Shown here: positions 1 to 11,792 of the stretch, one piece after another
How positions within the stretch are numbered: position 1 is the first letter of the stretch
Layout: each line of letters opens with the position of its first letter
Translations under genes and position numbers: made by a program
Source: Amphiura filiformis
Taxonomy: Eukaryota > Echinodermata > Ophiuroidea > Amphilepidida > Amphiuridae
Length of the DNA: 64,000 nt
Reading direction: 5' to 3'
Assembly (NCBI RefSeq): GCF_039555335.1
Contig: NC_092646.1
Coordinates: 27,147,780 to 27,211,779 of the forward strand
Notes under the pieces: model-generated
Seen by the model: the letters and a program-made list of their open reading frames with translations, nothing else
Databases searched by the model: none
What the model was told of the DNA's origin: nothing

Positions 1-372
1 AAAATGTGGACAGAAAGTATGGGCTATGTTAAATAAAACTTTAGGGCTTAGGCGACGAAAAAAGAAAACCCTGTTATACGGGCCCGACCAACCCAGATTT
101 TACAAAAATTGGGGAAATTTTGTTCTTGTACAAATGAACAAATCTTGAACAAATTTTGTTATTTCCCCAAATTGCAAAATATTTACAGATTTTGGTGATT
201 TTTGGGGTCATTAAAAAAAAAGCCCAACCGACAGACCCTACTTGAAAGTCCGTCCACCAGTAGAACAGGGTTTTTTTTCTCGTCACCTTTATTGACCTTG
301 CTCATAAATATGAATTTTCCCCAAATGTTACATGAGAAATTTCTTGATTTTAATCATACCTTATAATACACC
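1..372. other. Left flank, no gene seen
   Basis: AT-rich sequence with G and A runs. A short fold-back is visible, where the words near 60-100 and 210-280 recur in reverse complement around a ccctgtt / aacaggg pair. No coding or RNA signal was found. Confidence 0.4.
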
Positions 373-1822
373 ATTGATGAAGTCATCCCAGGTAGATGAC
401 ACTCATAAAATCAAGTTAGCCTAGGTAGATAACACTATTATGAAATCATCCTAGGTAATAGGTAGATGACACCCATTGATCAAGTCATCTTGGGTAGATA
501 ACACTCATTTTATGAAATCATCCTAGGTAATAGGTAGATGACACCCATTGATCAAGTCATCTTGGGTAGATAACACTCATTTTATGAAATCATCCTAGGT
601 AATAGGTAGATGACACCCATTGATCAAGTCATCTTAGGTAGATAACACTCATTTTATGAAATCATCCTAGGTCATAGGTAGATGACACCCATTGATCAAG
701 TCATCTTAGGTAGATAACACTCATTTTATGAAATCATCCTAGGTAATAGGTAGATGACACCCATTGATCAAGTCATCTTGGGTAGATAACACTCATTTAT
801 GAAATCATCCTAGGTAATAGGTAGATGACACCCATTGATCAAGTCATCCTAGGTAGGTAACACTCATTTTATGAAATCATCCTAGGTAATAGGTAGATGA
901 CACCCATTGATCAAGTCATCTTAGGTAGATAACACTCATTTTATGAAATCATCCTAGGTAATGGGTAAATGACACCCATTGATCAAGTCATCTTAGGTAG
1001 GCCTAGATAACACTCATTTATGAAATCATCCCAGGTAATAGGTAGATGACACCCATTGATCAAGTCATCTTGGGTAGATAACACTCATTTATGAAATCAT
1101 CCTAGGTAATAGGTAGATGACACCCATTGATCAAGTCATCCTAGGTAGATAACACTCATTTATGAAATCATCCTAGGTAATAGGTAGATGACACCCATTG
1201 ATCAAGTCATCTTAGGTAGATAACACTCATTTATGACATCATCCTAGGTACATGACACCCATTGATCAAGTCATCTTAGGTAGATAACACTCATTTATGA
1301 AATCATCCTAGGTAATAGGTAGATGACACCCATTGATCAAGTCATCCTAGGTAGATAACACTCATTTATGAAATCATCCTAGGTAATAGGTAGATGACAC
1401 CCATTGACCAGGTCATCTTAGGTAGATAACACTCATTTATGAAATCATCCTAGGTAATAGGTAGATGACACCCATTGAACAAGTCATCCTAGGTAGATAA
1501 CACTCATTTATGAAATCATCCTAGCTAATAGGTAGAGGACACCCATTGATCAAGTCATCTTAGGTAGATAACACTCATTTATGAAATCATCCTAGGTAAT
1601 AGGTAGATGACACCCATTGAACAAGTCATCCTAGGTAGATAACACTTATTTATGAAATCATCCTAGCTAATAGGTAGATGACACCCATTGATCAAGTCAT
1701 CTTAGGTAGATAACACTCATTTATGAAATCATCTTAGGTAATAGGTAGATGACACCCATTGAACAAGTCATCTTAGGTAGATAACACTCATTTATGAAAT
1801 CATCCTAGGTAATAGGTAGTTG
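373..1822. repeat. Tandem satellite, 70-72 bp dimeric unit, about 20 copies
   Basis: The unit alternates two related half-units of about 35 bp. One reads around atcatcctaggtaataggta and the other around agtcatcttaggtagataac, so each 70-72 bp unit is itself a diverged dimer. Copies are very similar. The variants are single-base changes, a T4 versus T3 run before atgaaat, and a few short indels, such as a shortened copy near 1240 and a 6-base gcctag insertion near 1001. This is noncoding satellite DNA. The arrangement implies amplification of a dimer rather than of the monomer. Confidence 0.95.
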
Positions 1823-3129
1823 GCACCGAGGAGGGGGGGGGAAGTATATTTTACTTTTGGCAAGCCGGTCAAAATTGCTTTCCTCCTCTAGTTCTCGGCT
1901 GGCCAAAAAATCTTTGCCCCCCCACCCACCCCAAACTTTACACTCCCAAGAGCTCATTATTATTGCACAGAACCCAAGTTTTCTTACTTTATTTTGTTTT
2001 TATTGCCTTTTTCCATAATACTTCACATTATTATTAATTGTTCTTCTTTTATTTCATTTTCATTTGGCCTTTGTCTTTCTTTCATCTCTTCTGATCTTTT
2101 TTGCCTTTCCCTGTTTAATGTCACCTCCTCAAAACAAAAACAAACAAAAAAAACAACACCAGTGAACCCTGAATATTTACAGAAATATTGATGAAAATAT
2201 CTGGAAAATATTCTCAGGTGACATACGCCGCCATTTGTCAAATTAGAGCCAGCATAACTGAATTGTTCGATTGACATCTACACGTATTTTCCCTATATCA
2301 AAAAGTGACCATAAACGAGGTAGCAACAGGACGACCGCGATTTTACACCTCAATTGGGCTACTTTGTAGGATTATTAACCATAGATGGAAATGGTCACTG
2401 AAATGTTTCGGCGCCTTTTACACAGGTTTTCAATGTTCCACGCCGTAAAATGAGGCTAGCAACACTAAAGTCGCGTTACGAATGCCAGCGAGCCCCGTCT
2501 GGGTCGGACACTATGTGTGCAATGATGATTTTGACTGTCCATCCATGCAGAAACATACTTGGACCAGAAGGGGATGTGCAATCATGACTCTTGGGGAGGG
2601 TAAAAATAACTGCATACATGCACCTTTTTAGTATGTCTTTCTCAATACGCTCGAATTATGTAATTGAAAAGCTTTGAAAATCGGTAGTCCCAAAAATGTG
2701 GCACGTTCAAAGAAGGGGGAACAAATATTTTGCTCAGACCGAGATGGGAGTCAAGCAATTTCTGGCGGGCCGAGTTGCAAGAGGGGGACAAAAAACTTTT
2801 TTGGCACATTATCAAAACCTTTGTGATCCTTTTTTTTTCAATGATTTTCAGCGCAGTTTTGTCTCAGTGTTGAAAAAAAGTCTTAAAAGTGGTTATTTTG
2901 TAATTGCTCATAGAATCTAAACCATAGACCCTAGAAACAAGGATTTGGAAGTTTATAGGAATGATAATAGGTCAATTGTCATAAAATTCTAAAATAAGTT
3001 CAATTCGTTATTTATTCTTTACTCGAAGTGCCCCGATAAAAAAAAATGAGAGCAAGTGCCTCCTGGCAAAAATGAAAGAGAAAATCGGTAAAGGCGAAAA
3101 GAGAAGAAACGAAGAAAAGAAAGAGAACT
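1823..3129. other. Intergenic, no gene seen
   Basis: The stretch begins with a G8 run at the edge of the satellite, then C- and G-rich words and T-rich sequence. Short open frames occur (1994-2191 and 2696-2920), but they have low-complexity or unrecognisable translations and no splice context. I do not call them. Confidence 0.4.
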
Positions 3130-3475
3130 TAAAGGAGGATTTCGTGATCCTAGCATCCTCTTTTTATGACATTTTTCAGTACATATCCACGAAAAAGCCT
3201 ATTCCCAAAATTTCAGTTGATTCCGATTTTGCGTTTGCGAGTTATGCATGATTATGTGTATTACACTGCTCCATAGACACGTGCGTTGTAATTTCGTTCT
3301 GGTGCACCAGAACGAAATTCAAATTTCACGATATCTTTGCAAAACGAATTGATCTGCAAGAAAATTTTTGTACATAAATATTATGTAGCCAGAGGTTTCC
3401 AGTGATATAAAAATCTCAACTTTTTTTGAGAAAAGTGGGGGGGATGAGGCTGTGGATCACGAAATGCCCCTTTAA
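3130..3475. repeat. Fold-back element, family A (about 340 bp), copy 1
   Basis: The ends are inverted: ttaaaggaggatttcgtgat on the left and the complementary atcacgaaatgcccctttaa on the right. The centre carries an inverted pair around gttctggtgcaccagaac. Two more copies in the opposite orientation lie in ABCD3 introns at 28784-29118 and 29492-29832. The element has no coding capacity, so it is a non-autonomous fold-back/MITE. Confidence 0.85.
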
Positions 3476-4498
3476 AGAAATGAGGTCCTAAAAATCTAAT
3501 CTTCTCACTCCTGTGCTGCCCGTTTCCCATCAAATTCCCGAAGGAAGCGGGTCAAAATAATGCAACCGGGATTATTTTCGTCTTTGGCCCACTAAAAAAA
3601 AAAATCGGTAAGGGGGGGGTCACTGAGAGTTTTAGCAGATCAAAAGGTAAGATATTTTTGACATACATTTATGGGGTGGCTAAGTTGAAATAAAATGCTC
3701 TAGAGGCTTAGGAGGACAGTATCGAAACGTTCTCTTGGTGCGCTCGCATTATCTAGACCTATTTTGTTCTTCTTCTTATATTCTTTTTTAAAGTAGGCCC
3801 TGCCAAAAGTAGGCATGTGAAGCACTTGCATGTAGGCCTATGCAAAACATTCATAGTCATACCAAACAGCTCCAAACACAGAAGAATGTCCACCAAAGAC
3901 AAATTCAAGTAAATCCTACTTTATTTGACATGTGCATGTCTGGCAGACTTCAAATACTGCTTTTAAGGGTTCAACATGTTTTACTTGTGCATGTTTTGTA
4001 GACGCTGAGGATGATACAATAAATAGGAACCCTCAGCCTACGACTGGACATGGGGAATTAGCCTAAACTATGCAGCAAATGGTATTTGACAACATTTCTT
4101 TCATAGCTTTTTATATCTTCACTTTTTCAGACGAAAAGTTCACGACATTTTTGGAAAAATTGTTTAAAACAAAACTTTACGAGGACAAGCAAACAACTTT
4201 TTTTGGCATTTTCTTTCTTTGCAGGTGGTGGCCGCATTGCATTCTCTAAATTCAGTAAATTTTCATCGTCAACTGTGTTATTGAATGGGATTATTTTGAA
4301 ATTTTAAAACGCTTGAAATATCACAAACAAATAGGCCTATGTTAATAAATAATATAAATACAAGCTTAAACCGTTGGGGTTCGATCGACGATAATGAACC
4401 CCACAAAACTAACCAAGTATATTGAAAATCCCATACGGCCGGGCGCTATAAGTTGCCGGCTCGATCATGTCAGCCACCACCTGTTTCTTTGGCCGAAC
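3476..4498. other. Intergenic, no gene seen
   Basis: Unique-looking AT-rich sequence with scattered aggcctat words, which recur across the window. No coding or structural signal was recognised. Confidence 0.35.
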
Positions 4499-4733
4499 TA
4501 AGGGACCGTTCACAAACACTTGTTAGGGGGGCTGATTAAAAGTTTTGACGGGGGGCTGAAAAATGACCACAAATTTTCCTAGGAAAATTGAGTTTATGCT
4601 TTTCTATGAGGTTGACCCATAATTTTCATGACAAAAAGGGGGGAGGCCTGAAATGTTTGATATCTGTAAAGGGGGAGGGGCCGAAAAATTTCCGTGATGA
4701 TTTTTTTTGCATCAGCCCCCAAACGGTCCCTAA
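4499..4733. repeat. Fold-back MITE, family B, copy 1
   Basis: The left end is agggaccgttcacaaacact and the right end is the shortened inverse caaacggtccctaa. G-rich (ggggggctga) and C-rich inverted internal blocks lie between them. It is the same family as 5522-5801. Confidence 0.75.
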
Positions 4734-5521
4734 GTGTGAGTCGAACTTGAGTTGGGTCAACGAACTTGAGTTGGGTCAAGTTCATATCAAACCCGGAAGT
4801 GCCAAGTGGTAACAGTCTCCAGTCATGCAAGATCAAGGTACACTACACAAGTGGTAGCTAGTGGTAGCTAGCTGTGGTCACAAGGATTATGCTGCTGAGG
4901 CCTACATTCCGTACTCTCGCATCCTTGGTAGGCCTACATTAGGCCTAAAGCTGTGTAAGTTTGTAAAGTAGGAGTCTACATACGTATTGTATCGGGCGAT
5001 AGGTATAAAGTAATATTCCCATTAATACCCCGTGACCGTGCTGGGGATGGGAATAGCTAGGTAGTAGTACTAGTGTTACTAGTCAGTGCGAGGGGTGTTT
5101 GGGGGGGGTCAGCCTGGTTGAGGTAGTAGGCCTGAGCCCGGGGGGGAGCCACTCAGCTATAATGGTGTACACATGCGTGAACAAAAAACGCGTAAAAGGG
5201 TCTTTTTTCTGACGAACGCGTAATGCGCGTTCCGTGTTTAGGGGTCTAAAAATACTGATTTTCAACAAAAAGGGGTGTTTTTTTTGGGAGTCATAGGTAA
5301 GAAAACATGTTTAGGGGGTAATATTTTGGTCAAACCTGAAAAAAAGGGGGTAAATTTGAGTCAAACCTGAATAAAGGGGGTAAATTTTGACGAGAAATCC
5401 TTGTTAAGGGTTGGTTTTTTCTCGAAGGTGGCAGGGTTAATGCACAAAATATACGGTACATGCGTCAGTGATTTCATATAGAAATAATAACCAAAATGTT
5501 CATTTGGTAGTGATGATGGGT
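4734..5521. other. Intergenic, no gene seen
   Basis: The stretch holds a short direct duplication (gaacttgagttgggtcaa, near 4742-4780) and a tandem ctagtggtag at 4855. A G-rich tract with repeated aaaaagggggtaaatttgag words lies at 5330-5400. No gene is supported. Confidence 0.4.
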
Positions 5522-5801
5522 TAGGGACCGTTCACAAACACTTGCTAGGGAGAGGGGGCCTGATGCAAAAAATTGTAATCGGAAAATAATTCGGGGCCCC
5601 CCTTTACAGATCTCAAAAATGTCAGGGCCCCCCTTTTTGACATGAAAATTATGGGTCAACCCCATAGAAAAGCATATAAACTCAATTTCCCCAGGAAAAT
5701 TTGTGGTAATATTTTTCAGGTCCCCTTAGGAGAGTTAAAAAATTTCAGGGCCCCCCTTTTTGCATCAGCCCCCTAACAAGTGTTTGTGAATGGTCCCTTA
5801 A
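5522..5801. repeat. Fold-back MITE, family B, copy 2
   Basis: Left terminus agggaccgttcacaaacact, right terminus agtgtttgtgaatggtccct, near-perfect inverted repeats. Internal ggccccccttt and gggggcctgatgc blocks match the copy at 4499-4733. Confidence 0.85.
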
Positions 5802-7080
5802 TAGTAGGCATTTATAAGTTGCTAGTGAAAAGAAATTGAGAATGATCCCCCACCTTTTAGTTTCTTGAGCATCCTGGCGAAAACAAATTGAGACACACAG
5901 CTCAGTACATTGTTAAAAAATATAAAGAACCCCCTGGGCAATGTGTTATACCCCCCTCCTTCAGAGCAAAAAAATCACAATTGGAAGGGTATAATATAGG
6001 CTATACAAATTTCGAATAGACTACTCCTTCACCAAATTTTAAACCCTGTGTAGTATAGGGATAGGGTTGCGGTGCATGTGCAGTAGTTGTTGTGGTAGTG
6101 TTCTCTGGGTGTAGTGGGGTTGTCATGTTGGGTGGGGCTGGGGTGGGCTGGGATAAGGGGGTATCTAGCTAACAGCTATCATTTTCTTCAGAAAGGGGGT
6201 CTCAAGTTTACAAAAGTCGGTGTCAATAAAATTGTGACCCCCCTATTTTGGCAATAAAAGTGTTATGACCCCCTAACCACAGATACACCTTACCCCCTAA
6301 ACAGGCTAAAATTGTATTGAAATCAGTCTTTTTAAAAATAAAATAAACACATTAGCTGTGGGCATCTTACGACTTCTTACATTTTGGTCATCAAAAAATT
6401 TCCCTATTTTTCTTTCCAAAAAGGTATGACCCCCCGGTATATTTGGACCCCCACCCCCACACACACACCTTCCGAAGAAAATTATAGCCCCTATGTTCTC
6501 AGCATTTGGCCTGGTTTTGGGCCAGTCAAAGGGGGGGAGTCAAGCAATTTTTGTAAGCTGAGAAGGGCAAGCAAGTGGGGTAGGATGGTGGGGTGGGGTA
6601 GGGTGGTAGGGGTACTTAGGGTGGCAGTGAGATAGGGTCCCGGATAGGGTATGGTGGGGTAGGGTGGTAGTGTGTAGGGGTGGTGTGGTAGGGGTGGTGT
6701 GGTAGGGTTGTGGGGTGGGGTAGGGTGGTGTGGTTCAGGTGTGGGGGGAATATGATGATAGGGGTAGTTAGGGTGGTGGTGGCATAGGGTGATAGGGTTG
6801 TGGGGTCAGTGTGTGTGTGTGGTATAATGCAGGGCCTTACATTGACCTTAGCACAAAAGGAATTATGTTGGCACCTTGTTATTTTCACGGTAGAAGTTTG
6901 GAACGTGAAAAGCGCACTTTTAAAGTAAGATGTCATCAAACTTTTCGTTTGTTCCCTAACAGGTCACTTGAATAACAACATAAAAGTGTTCACTTTTTAT
7001 TTAAAATTTTTTATATATTTATAAATTGAAACATGTTTTGAATTGTTTCTATAATTTGCTTTCGAACTTTATTATTTTAG
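5802..7080. other. Region upstream of the zinc-finger gene, with GT-rich low-complexity tract
   Basis: A purine/GT-rich low-complexity tract at about 6540-6830 is built from ggggtagggtggtagtg-like words and ends in a (gt)n run. Open frames on either strand here are products of that bias. The end of the stretch, a T-rich run finishing in tttattattttag at 7080, reads as a splice acceptor for the following coding exon. Promoter and upstream exons were not identified. Confidence 0.55.
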
Positions 7081-7088
7081 CTTTGACA

Positions 7089-9161
7089 ATGGCCCACAGA
7101 CGTCCACGAGATTGGGATTTTCTACATCCTCTCAAATGTGCCTATTGCAGACGGAGGTTCTACAATAATGTGTCCAGGTACATATCACACATACGAAATC
7201 ACGAGCTGTGGATTCGTCCATACTGGTATGATTATAAAAGTACAAGTACTTGGAAATCTTTGTCCGATTCCAAAAGTTCGATCATGCTTACGTGTATGGT
7301 TAAGAGAAAAGTTGAAAGAAAAGTGAAAAAATGGATGAGAATCGGAGAGAAGTTGAGAACATATCCCGAAAACAGCATTAAAGTTGTGAAGACTAAATGT
7401 CATAAAGGTAAAGAAGCGGCGTCTGCAACAACAGAGTTATCAGGAACCCATGGTGAGAATATTTTCAAAGTTCTAGAAGGCATCAAACAGAAAAGTAAAC
7501 AAGTTACTAGCAATACAGAAACACAGTTTGTCAAAAATTCTCAAACTCAGGACAATACAGTCATAACGAAGACTGAAAGTAAAGAAGAAACAGGAAAGAC
7601 ATGCTTTAGTGGAGATACATGTAAGAGATTGCAGAATGCTTCATTGAGGGGCAAACCTAGCGAGGAAAAGCAAGAATCGGCAAAAGTGAGTAACAACAAG
7701 ATCAAGGAAATCAAGGGAAAGCTGTTGAAATGTGAATTTTGTAAAGAAGGCTTCTCAACGTCGCAAGCCTTAAATCTTCATGCCCAGATTCACAGAGACG
7801 GAGAGCTTTTCAAATGTCAATACTGTGACAAACGTGTGTCAACTCCAAAGCAGTTGAAAAGACACGAATATGGTGTTCATACGTCAGGGCGTCGTTATAA
7901 ATGTAAATATTGTGATAATTATTACAAACAATCGGGTCATTTAAAAATTCACGAACGCAAGCACACCGGGTCACGACCTTTCCCATGTGAATTTTGCAGC
8001 AGACGATTTCGTGACGCGGCTCATTTAAGAAATCATATTCGAATACATACTGGAGAACGTCCTTTTAAATGTTCATTTTGTGACAAAGGATTTAAACGAC
8101 AAGGTCATATGAAAAAACATGAAGGGATACACACAGGTGGAAAGCCTTTTAGATGTCCGTTTAGTTGTAACAGAGGCTTCGCGACATCACTCGAGTTGGA
8201 AGCGCATAAAATAGTACATGACAAAAACAGAGTATATAAATGTCAATTTTGTAGCAAAACTTGTAAACAAAAAATTAACCTGAAGGTACATGAACGCAGT
8301 CACACGAAAGAGAAGCCTTATGCGTGTCCGATTTGCGACAAACGCTTCGCACATCCGGGTAATTTGAAAACGCACGAGCGTTGTCACACAAATTCAAGGC
8401 CGTTCAAGTGTTCCTTTTGTAACAAGGGTTTTGCTTCGGGATCGAACTTGAAAATACACGAAAGAGTGCATAACGAAGATAGACCTTTCACATGTAAATT
8501 TTGTAACCAAAGATTCAAACAACAAAGTACCATGAAAAGACATGAAAGGATTCACACCAAAGAGAAACCTTACATATGTGAAATATGTTTCAAACATTTC
8601 CCCCAGACGGGTAGCTTGACAGCCCACAAGAGAATTCATACTCAAGAGAAGCCATATAAGTGTACATTCTGTAACAAAGGCTTCACTCAAGCAAATAGCT
8701 TAAAGCTACATGAGTATACGCATACCAAAGAAAAACCGTATAAATGTAAATTTTGTAACACAGGCTTTGCACAGTCATCTACCTTGGTGCAACATGAATA
8801 TATACATACAGACAAACCTTTTCAGTGTAAATTTTGTCGCAAAAACTTTGCCCTCTCAAGTTTGTTAGAAGCACATGAATATATTCATACTAGAAAAAAT
8901 CCATTTAAATGTAAGTTATGTAAGAAAGACTACTCAGATGCAAGTTCCTTGGCAGTACACAGACGTATACATAGTAAGAAGAGATCTTACAAGTGCACAA
9001 TTTGTAGCAAAGCTTTTACACAGATAGCCCATATGAAAAAACATGAAAGGACTCACTCCAAAGAGAAACCCTATAAATGTCACTTCTGTAATAAATGGTT
9101 CAAAGAGGCAGGTAACCGGAGGAGACATGAACGTAATCATACTACACCTGATTCCAGATAA
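7089..9161 (+). CDS. C2H2 zinc-finger protein, about 690 aa, single coding exon
   Basis: This is a probable nuclear DNA-binding protein made almost entirely of tandem C2H2 (TFIIIA-type) zinc fingers. A degenerate finger (CAYC...HIRNH) sits near the N-terminus. A linker of about 170 residues follows, rich in Lys, Glu, Ser and Thr. Then come 17 consecutive fingers of 27-29 residues, each reading C-x2-C-x12-H-x3-5-H. Linkers are mostly HTKEKP, with HTGERP and HTGSRP in the first fingers. One finger reads CPFSC, with an extra residue between its two cysteines. The frame is open from 7026, but the first 21 codons are hydrophobic and T-rich, and ttattttag lies just before ctttgacaATGG. I therefore place the start at 7089, with the preceding bases an intron end. 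No KRAB, SCAN, BTB or ZAD domain is seen, so an upstream exon could add one. Specific orthology cannot be assigned. The frame is intact and the cysteines and histidines are conserved throughout, which argues for a working gene. Confidence 0.9.
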   Translation: MAHRRPRDWDFLHPLKCAYCRRRFYNNVSRYISHIRNHELWIRPYWYDYKSTSTWKSLSDSKSSIMLTCMVKRKVERKVKKWMRIGEKLRTYPENSIKVVKTKCHKGKEAASATTELSGTHGENIFKVLEGIKQKSKQVTSNTETQFVKNSQTQDNTVITKTESKEETGKTCFSGDTCKRLQNASLRGKPSEEKQESAKVSNNKIKEIKGKLLKCEFCKEGFSTSQALNLHAQIHRDGELFKCQYCDKRVSTPKQLKRHEYGVHTSGRRYKCKYCDNYYKQSGHLKIHERKHTGSRPFPCEFCSRRFRDAAHLRNHIRIHTGERPFKCSFCDKGFKRQGHMKKHEGIHTGGKPFRCPFSCNRGFATSLELEAHKIVHDKNRVYKCQFCSKTCKQKINLKVHERSHTKEKPYACPICDKRFAHPGNLKTHERCHTNSRPFKCSFCNKGFASGSNLKIHERVHNEDRPFTCKFCNQRFKQQSTMKRHERIHTKEKPYICEICFKHFPQTGSLTAHKRIHTQEKPYKCTFCNKGFTQANSLKLHEYTHTKEKPYKCKFCNTGFAQSSTLVQHEYIHTDKPFQCKFCRKNFALSSLLEAHEYIHTRKNPFKCKLCKKDYSDASSLAVHRRIHSKKRSYKCTICSKAFTQIAHMKKHERTHSKEKPYKCHFCNKWFKEAGNRRRHERNHTTPDSR

Positions 9162-9223
9162 TTGCAGAACTAATTTATAGACCATTGCTATAATGCATGA
9201 TGGTAATTACTGAGACTCATACT

Positions 9224-10746
9224 GGGCTATTTGATATTCTAGTTGAAACCCATACAGTGTGGGCCAAAAACAACTTTACCCAATTTAAAAGGTCCATATC
9301 TCGAAATTGAAAAGTCTGCTTCAAATTGTTTTCACATGTTCGTAAACAACATTTTCTTAGGAGTATTTGGTGAAAAACTATCCAAAAATGTATTAAATTT
9401 AAAACGTGATGCTAGTTTTAAATGAAAGGGTCAAAATTAACTTTGTCCACGCGAAGACCTACAAGCTGTCGCGTCGCATCATTTGCAATAGCGAGTTCGA
9501 TAGAGAATGAGAACCACTCACTATACGCACAAATTTCTGAAATTTGTTCAGCGGTTTTATATAACACAATAATATAAATCAAACATAAACAATTTAAATG
9601 TCAAGCTATGATATTTCCTCATGATATGCATCTTTCTTGCTGCAAAGATATAAAAACAATTCTCTTCAAATATACGCAAAGCAATTGTAACCTCATACCT
9701 CATTTTTGTCATTTTTTGTCAAATGTTATCTACAAGAAAGTTATTGCACTTATTGCGTTCGTGGTATGTTGGGTAAATTGTTGCTTTGACAACTGACTCT
9801 GGGGTAGTGGGTTAGCTGCAAGTTCCTTTGTACCGCTGCAATATTTGCAGCTGAACGGCCAGTTCATGGACGTCCGCTCCGTGCTTTGCATCTATTAGTC
9901 ACACTTCCGAGGTTGTGAAAGTTGTTCGTAAGTAGAGTTATGGGAGGTCTTGGCAAGACTCCTACGTCTGGGAAACGAATCCGACATTGATGCTGCACTT
10001 CCAAAAAGCATTATGTTCTTAAGTATACCTCTACCATAAAGGTCCTCTCTTGTGTTGTGAATTGCCTTATCTTGACACCTTGCAAACCTATTTAGAAATA
10101 AGCCACGCGGTCACAAAATGCATGAAGACCTATTTAAAATTAAAAAAATGTGCCAGATGAAACCTTTGTAATTGTATAATTATTACGCTTATTGTTGGTC
10201 AATGACAGGAGTGAAGTTTGAGTATATGACAAGTAAATGGGGATTAAAATCGATTGTATTTCTTTCATGTATGTAAAACAATCATCACTTTTCAAAGACA
10301 GGCCAAACCTGTTTACTAATTACATGTATGCCTAACGCATATGTATGCCTTACTCTTAGCAATCAGACAAATCCCATTGAATTACGTGTGGACAAAGTGA
10401 TTTTTAACCCTCGGACGTAAAACTAGCACCATTTTGTTAATTTAGCTCCTTTTGCTTTCATTTCTTCATCACATACTTTTAGAAAGATATACATTTAGAA
10501 TTTGTAACAATATCATGATCAGCTCTTCTACAATTCGAGCAACCACCCTCTGAAATTGGGTAAAGTTGTTTTTGGCCCACACTGTACACCCCTATGGAAT
10601 ACATGACCTTAATCTCTCCCACAGGGTGTGTAGATTTTAAATGGAGTCACCCATTCATGCAACTCCATTTGAAATTCACATTCCCTGGGTGGAAGATTAA
10701 GGAAATATCTTCCATAAGGGTGTATGGATTTCATCTGGAATAGCCC
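9224..10746. mobile_element. Family C fold-back MITE split by a Tc1/mariner-type insertion
   Basis: The left piece (9224-9254) begins gggctatttgatattctagt. The right piece (10585-10746) resumes at tacacccctatggaatacat and ends in tggaatagccc, the inverse of the start. The junction is the TA that flanks the inserted element at 9255-10584. Joined pieces match other family C copies, for example 33160-33315. Confidence 0.8.
9255..10584. mobile_element. Tc1/mariner-type DNA transposon, 1.33 kb, decayed
   Basis: The terminal inverted repeats are about 32 bp: cagtgtgggccaaaaacaac on the left and gttgtttttggcccacactg on the right. The element is flanked by TA on both sides (9253-9254 and 10585-10586), the target duplication expected for Tc1/mariner elements. 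Its length suits a full-size member, but no open frame longer than about 60 codons survives on either strand and I see no transposase motif. It is either dead or non-autonomous. Confidence 0.8.
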
Positions 10747-10789
10747 ATTCACCAAAATGTGATTACCTTTGTAATGTCTGGAAAGTGAC

Positions 10790-11010
10790 ACAGTAGATCC
10801 TTTGCACGGTCATCTCAAAACAAGGTTCTACCCACAAAGTGTGTGTTGCATGTGCCTGTAAACCGTGTGCTATAATTACTGTGTACGCTTTGCAAAAGCC
10901 TTCTGGTGCATTGCTAGAAATGCACGAGAAATGAAAATGCACTTTTTGCGAATGCGTTTGCAGGGAGAACTTTGTTTTGGTTGCAAGATGGCAGATTCGT
11001 GCAAAGGGTG
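10790..11010. repeat. Dispersed repeat, family D, copy 1
   Basis: The words gtgcattgctagaaatgcac, gcatttgcaggga-like and gttgcaagatggcagat recur in reverse complement at 30755-30960. There is no coding content. Confidence 0.65.
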
Positions 11011-11059
11011 AATAGTGATTGTCAGTGACACAATTAGCACCGCAGTTGCTGAAATCTAA

Positions 11060-11560
11060 TTTTGAAACTTGAATTAATTTAGTCTTTCCATTATTAGTTG
11101 TAAATATCTTTCTATTCAAAGATCTATAAACTATCCATACTATTTTGTTCAGAAATTTTATTCATTAAGGATTATTTTGTATATATTTTAAATATAAAAT
11201 TTAAAAACTGAAACTAAAAACTGAAATTGAAACTCATTACTTTAGTCCTCCAAGTTTTTAAAATATAGTACTTCTGTTGTTAGTTGTAAATATTTTTCTG
11301 TTCAAAGATAAAAAAAAATCATACTATTTTGTTAAAAAATTTGATCTGTAAGGATTATTTTGTATATATTTTAAATATAAAATTAAAACACTGAAACTAA
11401 AAACTGAAATTGAAACTTATTACTTTAGTCTTCCAAGTTTTTACTATTTCCATTGTTAGTTGTAAATATTTTTCTGTGTGAAGATAAAAAAAAATCTTAC
11501 TATTTTGTTTTAAAATTTTATTTGTAAGGATTAATTTGTATGTATTTTGAAATGTTAAAT
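11060..11560. repeat. Tandem repeat, about 180 bp unit, 2.7 copies
   Basis: The block starting ttagttgtaaatat recurs at 11095, 11280 and 11456 (spacings 185 and 176). Each is followed by ttctgt(t/g), an A-rich run, actattttgtt and ttgtatatattttaaatat. Very AT-rich and noncoding. Confidence 0.85.
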
Positions 11561-11689
11561 TTATCTTAAAATGTGGCACAGTGGCTGTGGCTCCCACAGT
11601 CCCAAGCTTTAATTATGAAAATATTTCTGCAATTCATATGCAAATAATTATACAAAAATTTCTGCAATTTTTATGCAATATAAGAGGCC

Positions 11690-11792
11690 GGTCGAGTGCA
11701 GATTCGTCGGAACACGCTTTTCAATAAAATAAATGCTAACCTCATCATCCAAGCAGCAAAGTTCATTTCCCATCTGCAGTCGACTATTCTGA
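11690..11792. repeat. Dispersed repeat, family E, copy 1
   Basis: The sequence from ggtcgagtgcagattcgtcg to catctgcagtcgac matches 15016-15168 in inverse orientation. It includes aacacgcttttcaata and ctaacctcatcatccaagca. Both ends carry a gtcga-type word in inverse orientation, so this is probably a small fold-back element. Confidence 0.7.

Noticed and set aside
373..1822. CRISPR-like array
   Set aside because: Units are contiguous with no unique spacers, and the DNA is clearly animal nuclear; it is satellite DNA.
6384..6939. Open frames with HTHTDPTTLSPYATTTLTTP or GRMVGWGRVV-like translations
   Set aside because: Products of the GT-rich low-complexity tract on both strands.
7026..7088. 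Upstream in-frame ATG of the zinc-finger frame
   Set aside because: The 21 extra codons are hydrophobic, AT-rich and end at tttattattttag, which looks like an intron end; the ATG at 7089 is better placed.
8187..9185. Minus-strand open frames over the zinc-finger gene
   Set aside because: Shadows of the finger codons on the opposite strand.
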